Assembly: GCA_030141605.1 (NCBI GenBank)
Contig: JAQGDQ010002385.1
Location: forward strand, 1-62,000
Origin: Tubiluchus corallicola
Taxonomy: Eukaryota > Priapulida > Priapulimorpha > Priapulimorphida > Tubiluchidae
Reading direction: 5' to 3'
DNA length: 62,000 bases
Part shown: piece after piece, positions 36,398 to 43,317 of the stretch
Numbering within the stretch: the stretch's first letter is position 1
Layout of the letters: every line of letters starts with the position of its first letter
Made by a program: the position numbers and the translations under genes
Notes under the pieces: model-generated
What the model saw: only the letters and a program-made list of their open reading frames with translations
The model's database searches: none
Told to the model about the DNA's origin: nothing

Positions 36398-37699
36398 GCA
36401 ACTGATGGAGCAGAAATGGCAGCACATCATACAACAAAAGAACAACGCCGAATGCTTGCAGACAGGATGAAAAATCCTGATGATGAGTTAAAGCTCGTTA
36501 TTGTTAGGGATATGTGGCTGACAGGGTTTGATGCTCCTTCTATGCATACGCTTTATATTGATAAGCCTATGAAGGGACATAATCTTATGCAGGCAATCGC
36601 TCGGGTAAACCGTGTTTATAAGGATAAGCCGGGTGGACTTGTTGTTGATTATCTCGGTATTGCTTCGGATTTGAAAAAGGCATTGTCCTTTTATTCAGAT
36701 AGTGGCGGAAAAGGTGACCCTGCAATTGCTCAGGAACAAGCCGTTAGCATGATGTTGGAAAAACTGGAAGTGGTCTCTCAAATGTTTCATGGCTTTACTT
36801 ATGAGGATTATTTCAATGCGGACACTTCGACAAAACTTTCAACAATCCTTGCTGCTGAAAACCATATTTTAGGGCTTGAAAATGGAAAGAAGAGATTTAT
36901 TGATGAAGTATCCGCTCTTTCACAAGCTCTGGCAATTGCCATTCCACATGAACAGGCAATGGATGTTAAAGAAGAAGTCGCTTTCTTCCAAGCCATAAAA
37001 GCTAGGTTATGTAAATTTGATAGCAATGCATCCGGAAAAACAGATGAAGAAATAGAAACAGCGATAAGACAAGTTATTGATGAAGCTCTTGTTTCAAATC
37101 AGGTGGTGGATGTGTTTGATGCTGCCGGCATTAAAAAGCCTGATATCTCAATTTTATCCGAAGACTTCTTGCTTGAGATTAAGGGGATGGAACATAAAAA
37201 TGTTGCCCTTGAGACATTGAAGAAACTTCTCAATGATGAAATCAAAACCCGCACGAAAAAGAACCTTGTGCAGAGCCGATCTTTGATGGAGATGTTGGAA
37301 AATTCTATTAAGAAATACCATAACAAAGTGCTGACCGCAGCGGAGGTTATTGATGAGCTGATAAAATTAAGCAAAGATATTCAAAAGATGGATAAAGAAC
37401 CGGAAGAAATGGGATTATCCGAGTTTGAATACGCTTTTTACACAGCTGTTGCAAACAATGACAGTGCAAGAGAGTTGATGCAACAAGATAAACTGAGAGA
37501 GTTAGCAGTTGTTCTGACTGAAAAAATCAAACAAAATGCATCTATTGATTGGACGATTAAAGAAAGCGTGAAATCAAAACTAAAGGTGATCGTAAAAAGA
37601 ACACTACGTCATTTCGGCTATCCACCAGACATGCAAAAACTTGCAACTGAAACTGTTTTGAAACAGGCTGAATTAATCGCAAATGAAGTGATAGGATAA
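36398..37699 (+). pseudogene. C-terminal remnant of a second, different HsdR
   Basis: This frame matches only the last part of a DUF3387-type HsdR. It begins in the middle of the helicase ([17 protein letters not shown]), keeps motif V ([18 protein letters not shown]) and motif VI ([14 protein letters not shown]), and then the C-terminal helical domain. The nuclease domain, Walker A and DECH are absent. Family-like residues run back to 36398, just after an in-frame TGA and 10 bp from the intact hsdR stop, so a deletion or recombination joined the two. An ATG at 36416 could still start a 427-residue protein, but restriction activity is impossible. Confidence 0.8.
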
Positions 37700-37708
37700 G
37701 GAGAAAAT

Positions 37709-39775
37709 ATGCAAGCACAAGAAAAAACACTTATAGAATTTTTAAGAGATAAACAGCAATTTACAATTCCTATTTATCAAAGAACATACAGCTGGACATC
37801 AAAACAATGCCTTAAGCTTTGGGAAGATATTCAAGAAATTGCAAATAATGGTGAAGTTGAATATCACTTTATGGGATCTATTGTGAGAATTAAAAGAAAG
37901 CTCGACACAAGCGAGATTTCTCAACAAATAATCATTGATGGCCAGCAAAGAATTACCACTCTGTTATTGCTTATCTCGGCGCTTATTCAAGCAACACAAA
38001 GCAAAGAACGTTCTGAAGAATTGCAAGAATTATATCTGATTAACCGACATGGAAAAGATGAACTCAAATATAAAATGCTACTTACACAACAGGACAAATC
38101 ATCTTTGATCGATATTATAGAAAATCGTCCTAACGCAGTATTAAATTCAAAAAGAATTAAAGAGAACTTTGAATTTTTCAAAGAAGAGATAGCAAAATCA
38201 AACCCTGAAAAAATATATGCAGGAATTAGAAAACTTATGATTGTAGATATTTCTCTCGATCCTGAACATGATAATCCCCAACTTATATTTGAAAGCCTAA
38301 ACTCAACAGGACTGGAATTATCACAAGCAGATCTTATCCGGAATTATGTTTTAATGGGATTAGCCCCTAAGCATCAAGAGGAGCTTTATCATAATTACTG
38401 GAGAGCGATGGAAAAAGACTTTGGCCAAACAGACTATACACTCTTCTTTGATCGTTTTATGCGTGATTATTTGACCATTAAAACAGGGACAATCCCAAAT
38501 ATCAAAAATGTTTATGAAACATTTAAAATTTATTTTTCTAAGCAAGGAGGTATTGATAACGTTGATAATGTTATTGCTGATGTACACAAGTATTCAAAAT
38601 ACTTCGTACGAATGGCTTTAGAAAAAGAAGAAAATATAAAATTAAGAGAAGCGTTTTCTGATCTTAACGATTTAAAGGTTGATGTTGCCTACCCATTTTT
38701 GCTGAATATTTATAGTGATTTTGAAGAAGGTACTATCAATCAAGAAGCTTTCTTGGATGTTTTAAACTTCATTCAAAGCTACGTATTTAGAAGATTTGTG
38801 TGTGGGATTCCTACTAATTCCTTAAATAAAACTTTTGCAACTTTATATAAATCAATAGATAAAGAAAATTACTTAGACAGCCTAAAAGCCGCTTTTGTTT
38901 TCATGTCAAATTACAGACGTTTCCCAAGTGATATTGAGTTTACTAAAGAGCTGAAAGAAAAAGATTTATACAACACAAAGAATAGAAATTTCTGGTTAAG
39001 AAGATTTGAAAATTATAACAGAAAAGAACGTGTCAAAGTAGAAGAATATACCATTGAACATATCATGCCTCAAAATACCAACCTTTCAAATGAATGGAAA
39101 GAAATGTTGGGAGAAAATTGGAAATACGTTCATGAAAATTACTTGCACACAATTGGCAATTTAACTTTAACAGGTTATAACTCAGAGCTAAGTGATAAAC
39201 CTTTCTTTCAAAAGAAAAGTATGGAAGGTGGTTTTGACGATAGTCCTTTAAGACTTAACAGAAGTTTGCAACAAGTTTCTGATTGGAATGAAATAACGAT
39301 CAAAGAAAGGGCTGAGGTGCTTGCAAAAACCATGATCGAAATATGGGCATATCCGACGGTATCAGAAGAAGTTCTAGAAAAATATAAACCTGAAATAGAG
39401 AAGAAAGAAGGAAAAGTCTATACAATTGAAGATCATCCTTTCCTAACAGAAGGACCAATGAAAGAATTATTTGAAATCGTTCGAAAAAGAATTCTTAACA
39501 TTGATGCTTCTGTTAAAGAGGAGTTTTTAAAGCTGTATGTTGCTTATAAGGCGGCTACAAACTTTGTAGATATAGTGCCTCAGAAAAGCAAACTGCGTCT
39601 TTCTTTAAATATAGACTATGAAGAAATATATGACCCTAAAAACATTTGCACAGACGTTACAAACAAAGGTCGCTGGGGCAATGGAAATACAGAGGTTAAT
39701 TTATCCTCTCCTGAACAATTAGAGGACGTTCTTGATCTGATCAAACAGGCATTTGAAAAAAACTCAGAAAGTTAA
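37709..39775 (+). CDS. GmrSD-type (DUF262-DUF1524) enzyme with C-terminal DUF5655
   Basis: The 688-residue protein has the DUF262 ParB-like NTPase motifs (IPIYQRTYSWTSKQC, IIDGQQRITTLLLL) and a C-terminal HNH-type DUF1524 domain (YTIEHIMPQNTNLS, TIGNLTLTGYNSELSD). It ends in a DUF5655-like domain (about residues 590-688, with GRWGNGNTEVNL). In the type IV enzyme GmrSD these parts bind NTP and cut DNA carrying glucosylated hydroxymethylcytosine. The single-chain form here is a widespread putative modification-dependent nuclease. A GGAGAAAAT site precedes ATG 37709, 9 bp after the HsdR remnant. Its stop lies in the loop of a shared terminator. Confidence 0.88.
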   Translation: MQAQEKTLIEFLRDKQQFTIPIYQRTYSWTSKQCLKLWEDIQEIANNGEVEYHFMGSIVRIKRKLDTSEISQQIIIDGQQRITTLLLLISALIQATQSKERSEELQELYLINRHGKDELKYKMLLTQQDKSSLIDIIENRPNAVLNSKRIKENFEFFKEEIAKSNPEKIYAGIRKLMIVDISLDPEHDNPQLIFESLNSTGLELSQADLIRNYVLMGLAPKHQEELYHNYWRAMEKDFGQTDYTLFFDRFMRDYLTIKTGTIPNIKNVYETFKIYFSKQGGIDNVDNVIADVHKYSKYFVRMALEKEENIKLREAFSDLNDLKVDVAYPFLLNIYSDFEEGTINQEAFLDVLNFIQSYVFRRFVCGIPTNSLNKTFATLYKSIDKENYLDSLKAAFVFMSNYRRFPSDIEFTKELKEKDLYNTKNRNFWLRRFENYNRKERVKVEEYTIEHIMPQNTNLSNEWKEMLGENWKYVHENYLHTIGNLTLTGYNSELSDKPFFQKKSMEGGFDDSPLRLNRSLQQVSDWNEITIKERAEVLAKTMIEIWAYPTVSEEVLEKYKPEIEKKEGKVYTIEDHPFLTEGPMKELFEIVRKRILNIDASVKEEFLKLYVAYKAATNFVDIVPQKSKLRLSLNIDYEEIYDPKNICTDVTNKGRWGNGNTEVNLSSPEQLEDVLDLIKQAFEKNSES

Positions 39776-39790
39776 TTGCTTTCTGAGTTT
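39760..39790. terminator. Bidirectional terminator with both stop codons in the loop
   Basis: AAACTCAGAAAG (39760-39771) pairs perfectly with CTTTCTGAGTTT (39779-39790), loop TTAATTG. The TTAA in the loop supplies TAA for the rightward GmrSD gene and, on the other strand, for the leftward prophage ORF. An A-run before the left arm gives a U-tract for leftward transcripts. Confidence 0.85.
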
Positions 39791-39954
39791 AGCATATCAA
39801 TGTACAACAATATTTCCTTCAACCATTTTTGCTGGCTTTTGCTTTCTTCAAGTTTAAAAGCCAGATATATTTGATTTTTTGCTGTTTTATCACATGTTGA
39901 TAAAATATTAGATAAAGCTTTTTTTAATTCCTGTATAGGTATTTGATTTTGCAT
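39772..39954 (-). CDS. Small prophage protein, 60 residues, unknown
   Basis: The ATG at 39952-39954 follows AAAAAAGGAGATCAAT, a strong ribosome site, and is preferred over the longer frame from 39993. The product (MQNQIPIQELKKAL and onward) is a charged helical protein with no recognised family. It is the last leftward gene of the prophage block, 14 bp after the outer spanin gene, and it ends in the bidirectional terminator. Confidence 0.6.
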   Translation of the reverse strand: MQNQIPIQELKKALSNILSTCDKTAKNQIYLAFKLEESKSQQKWLKEILLYIDMLNSESN

Positions 39955-39968
39955 ATTGATCTCCTTTT

Positions 39969-40184
39969 TTATTGCCCACACCGTTCCTCCCATTCCTGAT
40001 TATAGTCATCAATCTGGCGGATGGTTTCCATGGATAGCTTGTTGTCCAGCTCGTCTTCTGTGACCGTGATTGGCTTTGCCCAGAGGCAGAAATTATCGAC
40101 GGGTGTATTTGCGCATGCGTTTAGTGACAGTATCATCAGTATCATTGCGACGCTTTGCACGCCTTTTTTGAGTTTTAAGGGCAT
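39969..40184 (-). CDS. Outer-membrane spanin-like lipoprotein (Rz1-like)
   Basis: The 71-residue protein has a lipoprotein signal: a basic start (MPLKLKKG), a hydrophobic stretch (VAMILMILSLNAC) and the lipobox cysteine at about residue 24. The short mature part is acidic. It overlaps the inner spanin-like gene by 92 bp in another frame, the classic Rz/Rz1 arrangement. It would fuse inner and outer membranes with its partner in the last step of host lysis. It lacks the proline-rich character of lambda Rz1. Confidence 0.7.
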   Translation of the reverse strand: MPLKLKKGVQSVAMILMILSLNACANTPVDNFCLWAKPITVTEDELDNKLSMETIRQIDDYNQEWEERCGQ

Positions 40185-40308
40185 CGTCTACTCCTTTTTT
40201 AAGTTGCTTGTGTTGTTCACTACTTTTACCTTTGAAGTATCCAAAGATAAAAACTGCAGAGAGCAGCCCAACAGCCACTCCCGCTTTAATTAAAAGTCCT
40301 TCGATCAT
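40093..40308 (-). CDS. Inner-membrane spanin-like protein (Rz-like)
   Basis: The 71-residue protein has one N-terminal transmembrane helix (AGVAVGLLSAVFIFGYFKG) and a strongly basic, probably helical periplasmic domain (QHKQLKKGVDDALKTQKRRA). Size is at the small end for i-spanins. The overlap with the lipoprotein gene and the position between the holin-like gene and the prophage end support the role. It overlaps the holin-like gene by 4 bp. Confidence 0.65.
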   Translation of the reverse strand: MIEGLLIKAGVAVGLLSAVFIFGYFKGKSSEQHKQLKKGVDDALKTQKRRAKRRNDTDDTVTKRMRKYTRR

Positions 40309-40544
40309 TTCTTCTCCTTACTTTGAATGCCTTTTTCAAAAACACCGATCCCAAGAAGTCCGCCACCGGATATTAAAAACATGTTAATAATCCCAAGAGC
40401 GGTTGCAGCGTCGGCAGCACCTTTTGATAAGCTGTAAATGAATAAAATGACTGAGAATAAAATCCCAATCCCGAGAACGATTGATCCCCAAAGACGTTTT
40501 GAGGATTTGTTGCCATTGGCATCTTCTAAAAAACTGTTTGTCAT
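40305..40544 (-). CDS. Holin-like two-helix membrane protein
   Basis: The 79-residue protein has two hydrophobic helices (LWGSIVLGIGILFSVILFIY and ALGIINMFLISGGGLLGIGV) joined by a short polar turn, and a charged C-terminus (EKGIQSKEKK). This fits a class II holin, which would let the endolysin reach the wall. It lies directly between the endolysin and the spanins. The assignment is by topology and position, not by family motif. Confidence 0.6.
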   Translation of the reverse strand: MTNSFLEDANGNKSSKRLWGSIVLGIGILFSVILFIYSLSKGAADAATALGIINMFLISGGGLLGIGVFEKGIQSKEKK

Positions 40545-40546
40545 GG

Positions 40547-40942
40547 TTAAACTCCTTTTAATTCAAAATGTGGTAAGTCGAAAAATGTTTGATCGTGAAG
40601 ATCGTTATCACCGTCCCAGTCAGCTCCGCATCGAATGGAAATACCAAGCTGATCCGCAACTCCTTTGACGTATCCAACAAAGTGATAAAAGCGGATGCGG
40701 TCGTTCCAGTTAATTGGATATGGAGCCACATCCACTGCAATGGACGGATTTTCGTTGTGTTTACTAAAACCTGCACGAAGTTTGGATTTGCCTTGATGAT
40801 AAAGCTCTTCCTGACGCTCAAATGATCTGTGACCTTCCAAAATGGTGCAGTCATATTTTTTGATGACTTCATTAAAAAGTCTCTGCAAATCGGCATGACA
40901 AGTCGCCAGCCGTTCCGCAGAACGGTTGCTGAATTTAGGCAT
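40547..40942 (-). CDS. Endolysin, M15-family peptidase
   Basis: The 131-residue M15-type zinc peptidase has FSKHNENPSIAVDVAPYP, matching the SxHxxxxAxD zinc-binding signature, and a late FDLPHFEL supplying the catalytic aspartate/glutamate and third histidine. It has no signal peptide, so export depends on the holin. It would cut peptide bonds in peptidoglycan. An AGGAGAATAAT site precedes the ATG. It is the first gene of the lysis cassette. Confidence 0.88.
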   Translation of the reverse strand: MPKFSNRSAERLATCHADLQRLFNEVIKKYDCTILEGHRSFERQEELYHQGKSKLRAGFSKHNENPSIAVDVAPYPINWNDRIRFYHFVGYVKGVADQLGISIRCGADWDGDNDLHDQTFFDLPHFELKGV

Positions 40943-40961
40943 ATTATTCTCCTGAAGTTGG

Positions 40962-41612
40962 TTAGTGAGTTATTTTGAGGCCTTTGTAGGTTAATCCCGA
41001 AAGGTCTCCATTGAGATCATCGAGCGTGCGTTCTGCATCAATGATCGTTGCATGAAAGGCCGCAAGAAGCAGACCTAACATTCCGTTGAGACGAGCTACG
41101 TTATTTTCATAAAACGAACTCATGCAAGTATCTTCGATACCGTCCATCACAAAAGAAACTGAACGGCTGTGCCATTTTGCAAACTTCTTAATGACGGGGT
41201 TTGGTATCCCCATGTCTTTTGCTTCTTGTTCATATTCTTTAACGGAAGCAGTTACGATCTTGGTTATGTAATCTTTAAGCTCTATCCGACGCATTTTGGG
41301 GATATCTTTATTTCCAACGACCTCACGCATGACAATATCGAACACTCGAAACTTGATATGCAGAAAGTCCTTGAATATAAGATCACGGGCTGGCTCCTCA
41401 ATCTCTATGGCATCAATTCCTATCTTGCGCCAATAGTCCATTGAGCAGAAGAAAGAATGCTTGATCAGTTGGGATTGCTTGAGTGTTTTCCGTGTAAAAA
41501 GAGTTGTCTTTTCTGCCCACTTCTTTAAAAGCGGAATGGCAACGGTTAAAATCACTGCAATTGCAACTGTCCACAGACCATACTGGTCAATCATCGAAAC
41601 ATATTCTTTCAT
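40962..41612 (-). CDS. Prophage membrane protein, unknown
   Basis: The 216-residue protein has one N-terminal hydrophobic helix (LWTVAIAVILTVAIPLL), then a long soluble, mostly helical domain. I recognise no family. It sits between the tail gene D and the endolysin. A superinfection-exclusion or lysis-accessory role is possible but only by position. A GGAAATAAA site precedes the start. Confidence 0.6.
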   Translation of the reverse strand: MKEYVSMIDQYGLWTVAIAVILTVAIPLLKKWAEKTTLFTRKTLKQSQLIKHSFFCSMDYWRKIGIDAIEIEEPARDLIFKDFLHIKFRVFDIVMREVVGNKDIPKMRRIELKDYITKIVTASVKEYEQEAKDMGIPNPVIKKFAKWHSRSVSFVMDGIEDTCMSSFYENNVARLNGMLGLLLAAFHATIIDAERTLDDLNGDLSGLTYKGLKITH

Positions 41613-41621
41613 TTTATTTCC

Positions 41622-42614
41622 TTATAATTTTATCGGCTTCTCGCAAGTCAACTGGCAAGTGTAGCCCTCATTTGCAAATTGATGAGAAACCGAAACGGCA
41701 ATCCATTCACCATCTACTTTTTTACTTAGATTGTTTACAAATACACGCGCTTCAGCAGAGATGGTTGGATCACCTACAATGGTTAAATACAGCTTTTCCT
41801 TTCCGTTCATAACTTCTTCAAGTTTGGCCTCGGCTGCCTTTAAAGCTCTGTCCTTGGTGGCGTAGGTATGCCGCATTGAAAAAGCAGGCTCTTCACTTCC
41901 TGCCTCAACTTTTTCTTCTTTACCTGTTTTGAAATTGTGCCACTTCGCAATGACTTTTCCGTATTTCCCACGCTCCGCCAAGTTCATGGAAAACGTTGAA
42001 ACATTCTGTGGTTTCAGCTCCACGATCGGCATGGACGCACCGGTTAAGGTTGTTGCTCTTTTCTTTCTTGAAAAAATAAGCAAGCCGTTAGCCGGTTTTA
42101 CAAAAGCCCCGAAGTCCTGTGCCAATCTTTGCAAGAACGCAATATCGCTCTCATCCGTTTGATCCATGTGGCCAAGGTAGATTTTATCAAAGGCAGTATC
42201 GATCAAAGCGTCATCAAAAGCATGCTCCTTGGCGATTGTTGTGATAACTCCGATCAAGGTGTGTTTATGCCAAGACCTTGATTTTGGGGCGGTCATTGCA
42301 CTGAAACTGTCCTTCATCTTTGTGTTGGAAGCCTTGGCAGTAATTCGCATCTGCCTTGGCATGCCCGAACACTCAACCTCATCAACAACATACAGCCCCA
42401 TTTTATAAAGTCCTGTATCTTCATAACCGAGGGAGATTTCAAGCTCCGCCCCACGCGATGGTATCTCGAGCTTATCGTCACGATCATCAAGCAAGATTTC
42501 TGCTTTATCTGAAATCAGCCCTGTCTCATCAGTGATACTGATTGAAGCAAGGCGGTTCGTTAAGGTTTCGGTAATATCAGCCTTGTCAGCAAGTATTTTG
42601 AAAATAGGCTTCAT
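41622..42614 (-). CDS. P2 gpD-like tail protein (late control D family)
   Basis: The 330-residue protein from ATG 42612-42614 (a GTG at 42620 is in frame) starts MKPIFKILADKADITETLT and has SLGYEDTGLYKMGLYVVDEV, QRLAQDFGAFVKPANG and a C-terminal SHQFANEGYTCQLTCEKPIK. These are standard for the phage late control gene D family, a baseplate hub component that joins tail tube and spike. It overlaps X by 4 bp. Confidence 0.88.
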   Translation of the reverse strand: MKPIFKILADKADITETLTNRLASISITDETGLISDKAEILLDDRDDKLEIPSRGAELEISLGYEDTGLYKMGLYVVDEVECSGMPRQMRITAKASNTKMKDSFSAMTAPKSRSWHKHTLIGVITTIAKEHAFDDALIDTAFDKIYLGHMDQTDESDIAFLQRLAQDFGAFVKPANGLLIFSRKKRATTLTGASMPIVELKPQNVSTFSMNLAERGKYGKVIAKWHNFKTGKEEKVEAGSEEPAFSMRHTYATKDRALKAAEAKLEEVMNGKEKLYLTIVGDPTISAEARVFVNNLSKKVDGEWIAVSVSHQFANEGYTCQLTCEKPIKL

Positions 42615-42817
42615 GACCACAGCCTCACAGTTTCTTGATTTTTCTGCGTGTTTATTTCAGGTAGGACGATCTCGATACCGGCTTCCAAGACGGCATCATA
42701 GTTTTCAAGGTGACGATTGTTTTCTAAAACCTTTTCAACTGTGCCGTTTGTGTGGCCGTAGTGCTTCCAGCAGATATAATCCAATGTGTCACCATCTTTT
42801 GTTTTATAAACAATCAT
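42611..42817 (-). CDS. P2 gpX-like tail protein (LysM-like)
   Basis: The 68-residue protein consists of one LysM-like module: TKDGDTLDYICWKHYGHTNG, ending GIEIVLPEI. GpX attaches to the tail or baseplate between U and D. Four-base overlaps on both sides (U stop, D start) show coupled translation. Confidence 0.88.
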   Translation of the reverse strand: MIVYKTKDGDTLDYICWKHYGHTNGTVEKVLENNRHLENYDAVLEAGIEIVLPEINTQKNQETVRLWS

Positions 42818-43317
42818 GAGCTACCCACCACGTTTTGAATGATCCCTTTAATTCCGCGTTCTTTATCTTCTCCATACTTTTTTAAAGTCATGGTAAATTC
42901 GATCTTGCGAGGTGATCCGTCTTTTAAAAAGACAGATTGGTTTTCAGAGACAGTGGCTATGCACCACTTACCGAATGCAAACCCGTTTCCCGAAATGAGC
43001 ATGAGTGGTGTACCAAGACCAGCCTCAGCACGCATCAATGTCACTTGACGCAGTCCTCCTTTAAATTGAGGATAGATAACACCTTCAAGCTCGATTGTTT
43101 CTACGCCTTTACCTGTAAACTGCAAGGCAGGCTCTGCACCGATACGGCCCACTTCCTGCCACTTATATTCCGTTTGCCTTTTCAGGCTTTGATATGAGGC
43201 ATTGGACACACAAAACCGATACACACCAAGGATCAACATCATATTGACCCCAAGCATAGAATTCAGGTTCAGCTTCCCGCCGAAAGATTTTGTTAAGTCA
43301 CCGAATGAACTAATCAT
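42814..43317 (-). CDS. P2 gpU-like tail protein
   Basis: The frame is open to 43350, but ATG 43315-43317 (MISSFGDLTKSFGGKL) is preferred because it overlaps the tape-measure stop by 8 bp. The 167-residue protein contains FTGKGVETIELEGVIYPQFK and a late SPRKIEFTMTLKKYGED, typical of gpU. It acts in tail tube assembly or termination. Confidence 0.86.
   Translation of the reverse strand: MISSFGDLTKSFGGKLNLNSMLGVNMMLILGVYRFCVSNASYQSLKRQTEYKWQEVGRIGAEPALQFTGKGVETIELEGVIYPQFKGGLRQVTLMRAEAGLGTPLMLISGNGFAFGKWCIATVSENQSVFLKDGSPRKIEFTMTLKKYGEDKERGIKGIIQNVVGSS

Noticed and set aside
36416-37699. Functional stand-alone HsdR
   Set aside because: Nuclease motif, Walker A and DECH are all missing, so it cannot restrict DNA.
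24289-39775. CRISPR array or cas operon suggested by the Cas4-like nuclease
   Set aside because: No regularly spaced direct repeats and no other cas genes are present; the Cas4-like domain belongs to DUF2779.
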